NCBI RefSeq assembly: GCF_923079645.1
Contig: NZ_CAKLPY010000001.1
Span: 62,001-126,000 of the forward strand
Direction of reading: 5' to 3'
DNA: 64,000 nt
From: Emticicia aquatica
GTDB taxonomy: Bacteria; Bacteroidota; Bacteroidia; Cytophagales; Spirosomataceae
Part shown: positions 8,801-16,390 of the stretch, one piece after another
Numbering within the stretch: position 1 is the stretch's first letter
Layout of the letters: every line of letters starts with the position of its first letter
The notes under the pieces: generated by a model
What the model was told of the DNA's origin: nothing
Seen by the model: only the letters and a program-made list of their open reading frames with translations
Databases searched by the model: none
Made by a program: the position numbers and the translations under genes

Positions 8801-9593
8801 CGCCAGGGCGTTTTTCGTAGTTAGGCAATTTTGCTTGACGATATTCAAATGGTTTCGGGTTAAGTGCCGCATGAGCTGCTCTAGCTTCATCGTTTACAGC
8901 CCAAAGAATACCATTTTCGAGTAATTTCTGAAAATTCTCGTTCGTCCAAGTATTTTCATCATGTCCATAAGCTGTATAAAAAACTCGACCTTTTCCGTAG
9001 CTGCGTGTCCAAGTATAAGGTTCAGTTTTTGCTTCTGGACGGTCTTTTGTTTGGTCAGCTTTTATTTCACGCGTCATCAAAACATTATTATCAGCTTGTA
9101 ATTGGCTGTGCAAATACGTTTCATCAAAAGTTTTAATCGTACCCAAATCCTTCATAATTATATGATTTGGTTGCACGATATTGGCTTGAATTGTATCCAT
9201 TCGATGACGCCAAAACTGCCCACCAACGAGTTTTACGTATTCGGGCGAATTTCTGAAGCAATAAGAAGCACAGTGAATGGGCAAAATGCCTTTTCCTGCA
9301 GCAACATAATCAAGCAAGGCTTTTTCAGCTGTCGGCGTGATGTCGTCCCAATTGGCAAAAATCATCAAAGCATCATATTTTGCTAGATTTTGCGTGTTAA
9401 TGTCTTCTAATTTATCAGTATAAGTAAAATTAATACCTTTACTACCTAAGGCCGCCATGATTGATGGCACTCGTTCGATGGGTTTATGATGTCCATTGTC
9501 GCCGAGGAAAAGTATTTCCAATCTTCGTCCTTTTTGGGCAAAAAGTGTGGAAAACGAGAGCATTAGGGTTAGAAATAAAATGAGTTTTTTCAT
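5898..9593 (-). CDS. ThuA / PVC-type dehydrogenase / HEAT / CARDB / azurin fusion protein
   Basis: Start ATG 9593 gives 1231 residues with signal peptide MKKLILFLTLMLSFSTLFAQ; an upstream TTG is less likely. Order of modules: ThuA-like domain (about 25-235), six-bladed propeller dehydrogenase of the PVC/TIGR02604 type (about 280-640) with two calcium-binding-like loops DTDKDGKADKF and DTDGDDKADQ, HEAT-like repeats (about 660-840), a His-rich linker, a CARDB/Ig domain (about 880-990) and a C-terminal cupredoxin. The last ends in CTFPGHWSIM (Cys 1214, His 1219, Met 1223), the azurin spacing C-x4-H-x3-M, with an upstream QHNLVIG His. I infer a periplasmic sugar or polyol oxidase that passes electrons to its own blue-copper domain. 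It lies 100 bp behind the Gfo/Idh gene. The substrate is unknown. Confidence 0.88.
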   Translation of the reverse strand: MKKLILFLTLMLSFSTLFAQKGRRLEILFLGDNGHHKPIERVPSIMAALGSKGINFTYTDKLEDINTQNLAKYDALMIFANWDDITPTAEKALLDYVAAGKGILPIHCASYCFRNSPEYVKLVGGQFWRHRMDTIQANIVQPNHIIMKDLGTIKTFDETYLHSQLQADNNVLMTREIKADQTKDRPEAKTEPYTWTRSYGKGRVFYTAYGHDENTWTNENFQKLLENGILWAVNDEARAAHAALNPKPFEYRQAKLPNYEKRPGDQLQQLALSPEESMKHIQVPADFTLSLFAAEPNVQHPIAISWDERGRLYVLITKDYPNERKETGGSDYILICEDTDKDGKADKFTHFADGLSIPTGMVFANGGLLVSQAPHMLFLKDTDGDDKADQKQVLFTGFGTGDTHAGPSNLHYGFDNWVWGCVGYSGFSGQINGDSLKFGQAFFRFKPDGSKLEWTTSTSNNTWGMGFNEAGDVFGSTANNSHGWYMAIPHSNFLNPGFNNDNGSRGTDTHKDMKPITPKVRQVDVFGGFTAAAGHNFYTARAFPKNYWNQIAFVAEPTGHILHQNMMVKKGTNYEDKESFNLMAGADEWFSPVFAEVGPDGAVWVADWYSYIIQHNPTPQGFKNGLGNAYDTDLRDFTHGRIYRVGYKNAPDYQPIQLSINHPNELLQALSNDNMFWRNHAQRLLVERGKADVIPQLITYIKNESVDELGLNPAAIHSLWVLHGLGAIETNADALKAVVGALKHPSWAVRKNAIQVLPNNENSVNVILQNDLLNDKEPLVVLNSVLALNHLPLTPTAEKAILARLEQATESNDRWLPDAFATALTSHNSVLLKKYLNSLTTKSGAMDMHHDHSAMQHAKEVKKDVAVAPKVAETQSTQNAPDLIISNIRIEPASPFVREGMRYFVEVKNIGKDSLKNGNVTSLKIEITGMGQKSTVYSKVHTTGIAPNETVTISKNTNGPWSGDLGYSTDLAGEYTFTVLVDDENKIVEGNEKNNVFVKKVTYQQAQKLSTFALERAARSYASVSQADSVVALLKLWDKLPNTENAALLKGLSNGWNPRKKAIISASNEQFMASLSKKLTDDNLTRINKLMQAWNLKNSTTDAEKDAIIINIKTVTEAMKFDKKEFSVPAGKTIIIVLENPDAMQHNLVIGKPKSLQIIGNAANKMITQKDAVEKNYVPAIPQIIASTPLVNPGETYRLKFTAPAQVGDYPFVCTFPGHWSIMNGIMKVVK

Positions 9594-9693
9594 TTGTTTT
9601 TTTTGTATAATGTTCAAAATGTTGCTTTTGAGTTAATCAGAATTTCAGTTCACACAAACACTGATATGTGTGCAAGAACTAGAAAACTAACAT

Positions 9694-10809
9694 TTAGAAC
9701 TCTGGTAAATAGATAATTTCTCCGCCTTTCATTGCTGATTCATGGGCTAAAATTCCAACAGATGTCCAATTGGCAGATTGAGCGGCATTCGGGAACGGGT
9801 CACGGTCTTCAATCAATGCTGAAATAAATTCGTGAGCCAAATGCGGGTGTGAGCCACCATGTCCGCCACCTTGGGCAAAACTCAAATGTGTATTTTCATC
9901 CGAATCATAAACGCCTTTTCCTGTAAAAGATTGAATCTCTTTTGGTAATAAATGTGCGTAGTCTGGGGTTTGTACTTTTTCTGGAATCTCATGTTCAGGC
10001 TTCTTCGCCGTATGAATTACGTTTGGCTCATTTTCAATCAAAGCCCATTCGAACGATTTTTTAGAACCATACACTTCAAAACTCTCACGGTATTGACGTG
10101 CTACATCAAATAATGAGCGATAAACATAAGCACTTAAATCGCTGTTTTTAAACTTAATATGAGCAGACTCAACTGCAAAAGGTGAATTATGGATTTTTAC
10201 TAAATCTTCACTGATTCTTCCCGAACCAAAACATGAAACATATTCGGCATCTAATTTCAACAAACCTGCCACTGGACCAACGCAATGTGTTGCGTAGTGC
10301 ATCGGTGGAAGCCCAGGCCAATAGTCTGGCCAACCTTCCATATCTTGTTGATGTGAAGCTTTCAAGAATTGTACTTTTCCGAGTTCTCCATTTTCATAAA
10401 GTTCTTTTACAAACAAAAATTCACGGGCGTAAACAACCGTTTCCATCATCATGTATTTTTTGCCAGTTTCTCTACAAGCATTCACTATTGCCTTGCAATC
10501 TTCAACCGAAGTAGCCATCGGAACGGTACAAGCCACGTGTTTTCCTGCATAAAGTGCTTTTAAGGTTTGCTCAGCGTGGTTCGGAATCGGCGAATTGATA
10601 TGCACCGCGTCAATATTTGGGTCTTTAAGTAATTCGTCGTAATCTGAATAGCGAACTTCAACACCGAAAGTATCGCCAATAGCATTAAGTTTTTCAACAT
10701 TTCTTTGGCAAATAGCATACATATTTGCTTGTGGATGACGTTGGTAAATTGGAATAAATTCTGCCCCGAAACCAAGTCCGACGATGGCGATGTTTATTTG
10801 TTTTGACAT
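9694..10809 (-). CDS. Gfo/Idh/MocA-family NAD(P)-dependent sugar oxidoreductase
   Basis: The 371-residue protein has an N-terminal Rossmann fold with VGLGFGAEFIPIYQRHP at about 10-26, the family segment DPNIDAVHINSPIPNHAEQ near 67-85 and the KHVACTVPMATSVEDC block near 94-109, where the usual EKP Lys-Pro is replaced by TVP. A C-terminal alpha/beta domain includes GGGHGGSHPHLAHEF, a His-rich stretch near 322-336. No signal peptide is present. Enzymes of this family oxidise or epimerise sugar hydroxyls, including C3 of glycosides. The start is 6 bp after the TIM-barrel gene stop, so the two are co-transcribed; together they resemble gene pairs that handle 3-keto sugars. That pathway role is inferred. 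Confidence 0.87.
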   Translation of the reverse strand: MSKQINIAIVGLGFGAEFIPIYQRHPQANMYAICQRNVEKLNAIGDTFGVEVRYSDYDELLKDPNIDAVHINSPIPNHAEQTLKALYAGKHVACTVPMATSVEDCKAIVNACRETGKKYMMMETVVYAREFLFVKELYENGELGKVQFLKASHQQDMEGWPDYWPGLPPMHYATHCVGPVAGLLKLDAEYVSCFGSGRISEDLVKIHNSPFAVESAHIKFKNSDLSAYVYRSLFDVARQYRESFEVYGSKKSFEWALIENEPNVIHTAKKPEHEIPEKVQTPDYAHLLPKEIQSFTGKGVYDSDENTHLSFAQGGGHGGSHPHLAHEFISALIEDRDPFPNAAQSANWTSVGILAHESAMKGGEIIYLPEF

Positions 10810-10815
10810 GATTAT

Positions 10816-11640
10816 TTATACGTGAGTTTTTAAAAACAATAGACTTTCTTTCATTAATTGTTCTTCCGAATCGAACATTTTTCTCCAAATATTGGCAACT
10901 GCCAGTTTTTCACTGAATGCTTCGATTGACAACCAACCGTCGTAGTTGATGTCTTTCAATGCCTTGAAAACATCTTCCCAATTAACATTTCCTTTGCCAA
11001 CAGTACTGCGGTCGTTTTCCGAAACTTGTACGTGAACTAAGTGCTTTGAGAGTTTACGAATGGCGTCACCTAAACTTTTTTCTTCAATATTGGCATGAAA
11101 AGTATCAAACATAATTTTACAAGCAGGATGATTGATGTCTTCTACCAATTTCAATAATTCGTCTGAACATGACACCAAATAACTTTCAAAACGATTGAGG
11201 TATTCAAGTCCAAGCGTAATTCCTAAATCGTCGGCGTATTGGGCCAATTCTTGCAAATTTTCAACTGCCCATTGCCATTCTTGTTGCGTAGCGGGTTTTC
11301 CTGTAAAATGGCAAAGTGCCGAATGGTATGGACCAGTGAGCAAATCTGCCCCTAAAACCATGGCACAATCAACTGCTCGTTTATTGCGTTCGAGGGTTGC
11401 TTTTCGCATAGATTCGTCAGGACTGATTTGGTTAAAATCTGCCCCACAAATTGTAACTGCGATGCGTTTTAGGTTTAATTCATCTAATTTTTTTCTCCAC
11501 GCGTACCAATTTTCTGGGTTGGTATCAAAAATAGGTACTTCGACGCCATCAAAACCCATCGCTTTGATTTGCTCCAAAATAGGAAAAAGGTCTTCATTTA
11601 TTTCCGTTCCCCATAAAAGGAGATTCATTCCGTAGGTCAT
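10816..11640 (-). CDS. Sugar isomerase/epimerase, xylose-isomerase-like TIM barrel
   Basis: The 274-residue product begins MTYGMNLLLWGTEINED and carries the layout of D-tagatose/D-allulose 3-epimerases and related AP-endonuclease-2-fold barrels: GFDGVEVPIFD near 30-40, a Glu in LGLEYLNRFESY near 146, KIMFDTFHANIEE near 177-189, HVQVSEND near 208 and WLSIEAFSE near 239. The spaced Glu/Asp/His/Glu residues would bind one divalent metal. It is probably cytoplasmic. It is the first gene of the operon with the Gfo/Idh enzyme and the ThuA fusion, divergent from an AraC regulator. It could be an epimerase or a keto-glycoside lyase. Confidence 0.85.
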   Translation of the reverse strand: MTYGMNLLLWGTEINEDLFPILEQIKAMGFDGVEVPIFDTNPENWYAWRKKLDELNLKRIAVTICGADFNQISPDESMRKATLERNKRAVDCAMVLGADLLTGPYHSALCHFTGKPATQQEWQWAVENLQELAQYADDLGITLGLEYLNRFESYLVSCSDELLKLVEDINHPACKIMFDTFHANIEEKSLGDAIRKLSKHLVHVQVSENDRSTVGKGNVNWEDVFKALKDINYDGWLSIEAFSEKLAVANIWRKMFDSEEQLMKESLLFLKTHV

Positions 11641-11776
11641 ACTTTTTATAAAACAGGAATTTTTATAGTTTTAATTAATATGCAATTTTATCATAAAAAA
11701 ATTATATAAAATATGCTTTGTTTTACTATTTATGACTGTATTTTGATATTTATAAATATATTTACTGAAAAATAAG

Positions 11777-11805
11777 CAAAAATACGTATATACTTATTTT
11801 GCCAA
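11777..11805 (-). promoter_or_regulatory. Candidate promoter of the epimerase operon
   Basis: On the minus strand, TTG (11805-11803), an 18-bp spacer and TATTTTTG (11784-11777) fit the Bacteroidota form TTTG-N19-TAnnTTTG, giving a start about 130 bases before the epimerase ATG. An 8-bp inverted repeat, AAAATAAG 11769-11776 and CTTATTTT 11793-11800, spans the -7 box and may be the AraC-type operator. The same 177-bp interval also holds the araC start, which has an unusually clear GGAGG 7 bases before its ATG. Confidence 0.45.
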
Positions 11806-11817
11806 TGGAGGATTTTT

Positions 11818-12684
11818 ATGAAATTATTAAAAAAGACATTAGAAAGTCAGGTTTATTCTTTTGAAGTGCAGGAATTGCGTGAATCACATTTTGATTCGAG
11901 TTGGCATTTTCATCCGCATTATCAATTGTTTACTGTTTTTGAGGGAAATGGAACTCGATTTATTGGAGATGATATTCAGCATTTTGAAGCGGGTGATACA
12001 GTTTTTTTAGGGCCAAATATTCCGCATCTTTGGCGGAATGATAAAGCCTATTTTGAACAAAATACAGATTTGAGAACACACGGAATTGTCGTTTATTTTA
12101 CAGAGGATTTTCTCGGAAATAGTTTCTTTGAAAAATCAGAAATGTATCGACTTAAACAACTTTTGTTGAATGGTCAACGTGGAATGGATATTGTAGAATC
12201 AATGCGTGACAACATCAGGAATGGTTTACAAGAGTTGACTAAACTAGAAGGTTTTGACCGAGTTTTGAAATTATTATCAATGCTTCATGAGTTGTCTCAA
12301 ACAGTTGATTATAAGTATATTACGAGTCTTGGTTATGTAAATATGCACAAAGTTTCTGAAACCGAACGTATGCAAAAAGTACATGATTATGTGATGAAAC
12401 ATTTCAAAGAAGAAGTTCGTTTGAGCGAATTAGCATCGTTGGTTAGTATGAGCGATGCTGCATTTTGTAGGTATTTTAAGAGCCGTACCAACAAATCATT
12501 TTTTGACTTTATTGCTGAGATTCGTATTGGTTATGCTTGTAAATTGCTGCACGAAGGTACGCTCAATGTCACTCAAATTGCTTATGAAAGTGGTTATAAT
12601 ACAATCTCAAATTTTAATCGCCAGTTTAAAACTTTAGTTGGGAAATCGCCGCTCGTTTATCAGAAAGAATACCGAAGAGGCTGA
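11818..12684 (+). CDS. AraC-family transcriptional regulator with cupin sensor domain
   Basis: The 288-residue protein combines an N-terminal AraC-type cupin (SSWHFHPHYQLFTVFEGNGT near 24-43, then HFEAGDTVFLGPNIPHLWRN) that would sense a sugar, and a C-terminal double helix-turn-helix (about 190-285) with RLSELASLVSMSDAAFCRYF and the second helix region ESGYNTISNFNRQFK. It is divergent from the epimerase/Gfo/ThuA operon across 177 bp, the normal arrangement for a local activator. An unusual feature for this genome is the Shine-Dalgarno sequence GGAGG just upstream of the ATG. The effector is unknown. Confidence 0.88.
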   Translation: MKLLKKTLESQVYSFEVQELRESHFDSSWHFHPHYQLFTVFEGNGTRFIGDDIQHFEAGDTVFLGPNIPHLWRNDKAYFEQNTDLRTHGIVVYFTEDFLGNSFFEKSEMYRLKQLLLNGQRGMDIVESMRDNIRNGLQELTKLEGFDRVLKLLSMLHELSQTVDYKYITSLGYVNMHKVSETERMQKVHDYVMKHFKEEVRLSELASLVSMSDAAFCRYFKSRTNKSFFDFIAEIRIGYACKLLHEGTLNVTQIAYESGYNTISNFNRQFKTLVGKSPLVYQKEYRRG

Positions 12685-12697
12685 AAAGATAATTGAT

Positions 12698-12752
12698 TAT
12701 TTAAAAAAAATATTTTTAAATAGTTTAATTTTAAAAATATTTTTTTTAAATA
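12698..12752 (+). terminator. Perfect 21-bp all-A/T inverted repeat, terminator-like
   Basis: The arms 12698-12718 and 12732-12752 are exact reverse complements over 21 bp, separated by 13 bases, and contain no G or C. The hairpin begins 13 bases after the araC stop codon and ends just before the hexosaminidase promoter. The run of eight T in the descending arm suits a terminator of the araC transcript, but such a purely A/T stem is atypical, so a protein-binding or supercoil-extruded cruciform role is also possible. Confidence 0.55.
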
Positions 12753-12754
12753 GA

Positions 12755-12785
12755 TTTGAAATTACCTGTCGCAAGGTTAATATTG
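12755..12785 (+). promoter_or_regulatory. Promoter of the GH20 gene
   Basis: TTTG at 12755-12758, a 19-bp spacer and TAATATTG at 12778-12785 match the Bacteroidota sigma factor consensus TTTG-N19-TAnnTTTG in all but one base. A start near 12790 would leave a leader of about 30 bases before ATG 12823. Confidence 0.6.
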
Positions 12786-12822
12786 TACTTTAATTCAACC
12801 CATTAATCAACAAAACTCTTCA

Positions 12823-14718
12823 ATGAACTCTATGAAAAAAGTTCTTTTTTCGGTACTTAGTTTTGCTTTTTTGAACCTAAATGCCCAAAATACGCCATTA
12901 AATTTGATTCCACAACCTGTTGAAATACAGCAAACAAGTGGCATTTTTACGCTTACAAAAGCAACAACAATAACATATAACAAAGCCGAAGCAAGTGCAA
13001 CTGCCGAAATGTTATTGCAAAAAATCAGCGTTCCAACAGGTTTAATCTTAAAAGCACAAGAAGGAAAAACAGGTATTATTCAACTAAATTTGAATGATTC
13101 ACCTATTGCTGAGTTGGGCAGAGAAGGCTATACTTTTGAGGTAACACCGAAAACGATAATCATTTCGGCCAATCAAACGGCGGGTTTATTTTACGGTATT
13201 CAAACTTTATTGCAACTTTTACCAAAAGAGATTGAAAGTAAGATGCTCGCAAAGGCGGTTTGGTCGATCCCAGCAGTGAAAATCAAAGATTATCCCCGTT
13301 TTTCGTGGAGAGGAATCATGCTTGATGTAAGCCGTAATTTCTTTACAAAAGCTGAAGTGAAAAAGTATATTGACGACATCGCTCGCTTGAAATACAACAC
13401 TTTTCACTGGCATTTAACTGATGACGAAGGTTGGAGAATCGAGATAAAATCTTTGCCAAAATTAACTGAAGTTGGTGCGTGGCGAGTGCCTAGAGCAGGT
13501 CATTTTGGTGACCGTGAAGTGCCAAAAGCAGGTGAAAAAGCAACTGTTGGTGGTTTTTATACACAAGAAGATATCAAAGAAATTGTGAAATATGCCCAAG
13601 AACGCAATGTTACGATTGTTCCCGAAATTGATGTTCCAGGTCATAGTATGGCTGCTATTGCGTCGTACCCTGAGTTGAGTACAAAAAAAGACCCTAATAC
13701 GTTCGTAAATCCAGGGTCAAATATTGCTGATTGGTATGGTAATGGTACTTTCAAAATGCGTTTTGAAAATGCCTTGAATCCTTCTGATGAAAAGGTTTAT
13801 GAATTTTTGGATAAAGTAATGACAGAAGTAGCAGCACTTTTCCCTAATCCATATATTCATGTTGGTGGCGATGAATGTTATAAAGGTTTTTGGGCGGCTG
13901 ATGCGGGTTGTCAGGCTTTGATGAAACAACTAAATATTCGCCACGTAGAAGATTTACAAGGATATTTTATGAATCGTTTGGAGAAAATTTTGGAAGCAAA
14001 AGGAAAGAAATTAATCGGTTGGGATGAGATTTTGGAAGGTGGAATTTCACCCAAAGCAACCGTGATGAGCTGGAGAGGAGTGAAAGGTGGCATTGAAGCA
14101 GCACATTTAGGCCATGATGTAGTGATGACACCAACAACTTTTGCATACATTGATTATAATCAAGGTGATAATAGCATTGACCCACCAATTTATGCTGGGC
14201 TACGCGTGAGCAAATCGTATAGTTATGAGCCTATTCCTGATGGTGTTGACGCAAAATATATTTTGGGTGGACAAGGGAATCTTTGGAGTGAACAAACGCC
14301 AACATTACGTCATGCTGAATACATGACTTATCCACGTGCATGGGCTTTGTCAGAAGTTTTTTGGTCGCAAAAATCTGCTAAAAATTGGGATAATTTTAGC
14401 AAACGCATGGAAAATCATTTTGACCGTGCTGAGGTTGCTGAAATAGGCTTTTCAAAAGCTGTGTATGATGCTGTTATTTCACCAACCTATAAAAATGGTA
14501 AATTAATCCTTGAAATGAGCAGCGAAATAGCTGATTTAGATATTTTCTATTCAATTGATGACACTATGCCTGATAAATATTCAAGCAAATATTCACAGCC
14601 AATAGAGTTGCCAGATGGCCCAATTACACTCCGAGTAATTACCTATCGTGCTGGAAAACCAATCGGTCATTTAATTACACTTAAACGTGCCGAAATAGAG
14701 CGTAGGGCTGGGAAGTAA
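12823..14718 (+). CDS. Secreted beta-N-acetylhexosaminidase, GH20
   Basis: The 631-residue protein starts with a signal peptide (alternative ATG three codons later at 12832). Residues about 25-150 form the GH20b alpha/beta domain. The GH20 TIM barrel (about 155-500) contains WRGIMLDVSRNFF, FHWHLTDDEGWRIE and the catalytic pair in HVGGDECYKG (Asp 350, Glu 351), where Asp orients the substrate acetamido group and Glu is the acid/base; WSEQTPT follows later. The last 90 residues resemble the chitobiase C-terminal Ig-like domain. It would release terminal GlcNAc or GalNAc from chitin oligomers or glycoproteins in the periplasm. It has its own promoter and a strong terminator, so it is probably monocistronic. 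Confidence 0.93.
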   Translation: MNSMKKVLFSVLSFAFLNLNAQNTPLNLIPQPVEIQQTSGIFTLTKATTITYNKAEASATAEMLLQKISVPTGLILKAQEGKTGIIQLNLNDSPIAELGREGYTFEVTPKTIIISANQTAGLFYGIQTLLQLLPKEIESKMLAKAVWSIPAVKIKDYPRFSWRGIMLDVSRNFFTKAEVKKYIDDIARLKYNTFHWHLTDDEGWRIEIKSLPKLTEVGAWRVPRAGHFGDREVPKAGEKATVGGFYTQEDIKEIVKYAQERNVTIVPEIDVPGHSMAAIASYPELSTKKDPNTFVNPGSNIADWYGNGTFKMRFENALNPSDEKVYEFLDKVMTEVAALFPNPYIHVGGDECYKGFWAADAGCQALMKQLNIRHVEDLQGYFMNRLEKILEAKGKKLIGWDEILEGGISPKATVMSWRGVKGGIEAAHLGHDVVMTPTTFAYIDYNQGDNSIDPPIYAGLRVSKSYSYEPIPDGVDAKYILGGQGNLWSEQTPTLRHAEYMTYPRAWALSEVFWSQKSAKNWDNFSKRMENHFDRAEVAEIGFSKAVYDAVISPTYKNGKLILEMSSEIADLDIFYSIDDTMPDKYSSKYSQPIELPDGPITLRVITYRAGKPIGHLITLKRAEIERRAGK

Positions 14719-14770
14719 GCAATATCGAAACACAAATTTCGTTTATTATAACACAATAAATTTATAGCAA

Positions 14771-14800
14771 TAGAACGCAGTTTTTATCAGCTGCGTTCTA
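14771..14800 (+). terminator. Terminator after the GH20 gene
   Basis: TAGAACGCAG (14771-14780) and CTGCGTTCTA (14791-14800) form a perfect 10-bp stem with a 10-base loop, followed by TTATTTTTT. It ends 16 bases before the mqo ATG, so mqo transcription must start within or very near it, or depend on readthrough. Confidence 0.85.
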
Positions 14801-14816
14801 TTATTTTTTCTATCAA

Positions 14817-16316
14817 ATGACACAAAACCCACCCACCAATCAAAACCCTGATGTTGTACTAATAGGAGCTGGAATTATGAGTGCAACGCTTGGGCTTATG
14901 CTCAAACAAATGCAACCAGACCTAACAATCGAGATTTTTGAACGACTCGATATGATTGCGGGAGAAAGTTCGGATGCGTGGAATAATGCAGGTACTGGAC
15001 ATTCGGCTTTATGTGAGCTAAATTATACGCCCGAACTCGAAGATGGCTCAATTGATTGCAAAAAAGCGATTACAATTGATGAATCTTTTGAAGTTTCAAG
15101 GCAATTTTGGGCATATTTGGTCGAACAAAAAATTATTGCTTCGCCCGAAAACTTCATCAGAAGTATTCCACACATGAGTTTTGTTTGGGGCGAAGAAAAT
15201 GTAGAATATCTAAGAAAAAGATACGCTGCTTTGACTAAATATCACCCATTCAAAGATATGCAATATTCGGAAGAACATGCTCAATTGCGAGAATGGATGC
15301 CGATTGTAATGGAAGGACGAGAGATTAATCAAAAAGTGGCAGCTACTAAAATGGACATCGGAACAGATGTAAATTTTGGTGCTTTAACCCGTTCTTTACT
15401 TGATTATTTAGATACTTTGTCGGGAGTAAATATTCATTTACACCATGAGGTTGAAACGATAAATAGAAAAGATACTAAACTTTGGACAATTGGTGTAAAA
15501 AATCTGAATGACGAGCAAGAATTTGATGTAAATGCAAAGTTTGTATTTATTGGAGCAGGTGGAGGTTCGTTACATTTACTCGAAAAATCAGATATTCCTG
15601 AAGGAAAAGGTTTTGGTGGATTTCCCGTAAGTGGGCAATGGCTCAAATGTATCAATACAGCAGTAATTGAGCAACATCATGCAAAAGTATATGGAAAAGC
15701 TTCTGTTGGAGCTCCACCGATGTCAGTTCCACACCTTGATTCTCGTATGATTGATGGCAAAAAAGCTTTGTTATTTGGGCCTTACGCAGGTTTTTCGACT
15801 AAGTTTTTGAAAAATGGGTCTTATTTTGATTTGCCAGCGTCTATCAAATGGACAAACCTAATTCCGATGATTTCAGCAGGCTTAGATAATATTCCGCTTA
15901 CAAAATATCTGATTCATGAAGTCATGCAATCAGAAGAAGCAAAATTAGAAGCATTACAAAACTTTATGCCTACTGCCAAAATGCAAGATTGGGAGCTAGA
16001 AATTGCGGGGCAGCGTGTGCAAGTAATCAAGAAAGATGAAGAACAAGGAGGTGTCTTAGAGTTTGGAACTGAAATTGTGAGTTCCGCTGATGGTTCATTA
16101 GCTGCTTTATTGGGTGCTTCGCCTGGGGCTTCAACATCGGTTTCGATAATGTTGAACGTGATTAAAAAGTGTTTTCCTGAAAAAATGAACTCGGAAAATT
16201 GGCAGAATAAAATCAAAGAAATGATTCCTTCTTTTGGACAACCTTTGGTAAATAATCCTGCTTTGTGCGATGAAGTTCGAGCTTGGACAAGCCGTGTTTT
16301 GGAACTAAAAGGTTGA
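14817..16316 (+). CDS. mqo: Malate:quinone oxidoreductase
   Basis: The 499-residue product has the FAD-binding start DVVLIGAGIMSATLGLML (about 12-29) and the family block IFERLDMIAGESSDAWNNAG, followed by GTGHSALCELNYTP, the signature region of Mqo. Later come FIGAGGGSLHLLEKS and the C-terminal segment LGASPGASTSVSIML. Length fits the family (about 490-500). The enzyme is a membrane-associated flavoprotein that oxidises malate to oxaloacetate and feeds electrons into the quinone pool as part of the TCA cycle. No signal peptide is seen. It is flanked by two good terminators and stands alone as a housekeeping gene. Confidence 0.96.
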   Translation: MTQNPPTNQNPDVVLIGAGIMSATLGLMLKQMQPDLTIEIFERLDMIAGESSDAWNNAGTGHSALCELNYTPELEDGSIDCKKAITIDESFEVSRQFWAYLVEQKIIASPENFIRSIPHMSFVWGEENVEYLRKRYAALTKYHPFKDMQYSEEHAQLREWMPIVMEGREINQKVAATKMDIGTDVNFGALTRSLLDYLDTLSGVNIHLHHEVETINRKDTKLWTIGVKNLNDEQEFDVNAKFVFIGAGGGSLHLLEKSDIPEGKGFGGFPVSGQWLKCINTAVIEQHHAKVYGKASVGAPPMSVPHLDSRMIDGKKALLFGPYAGFSTKFLKNGSYFDLPASIKWTNLIPMISAGLDNIPLTKYLIHEVMQSEEAKLEALQNFMPTAKMQDWELEIAGQRVQVIKKDEEQGGVLEFGTEIVSSADGSLAALLGASPGASTSVSIMLNVIKKCFPEKMNSENWQNKIKEMIPSFGQPLVNNPALCDEVRAWTSRVLELKG

Positions 16317-16331
16317 GATTTGTAGAATAAT

Positions 16332-16375
16332 AAAAAGCGATGCAATCAAGTATAATTTTGATTGCATCGCTTTTT
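16332..16375. terminator. Bidirectional terminator between mqo and the lipoprotein gene
   Basis: AAAAAGCGATGCAATCAA (16332-16349) is exactly reverse-complementary to 16358-16375, an 18-bp stem with an 8-base loop and T runs in both directions. It lies between two convergent genes and would serve both. Confidence 0.9.
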
Positions 16376-16390
16376 TATGTTATTGATTAC

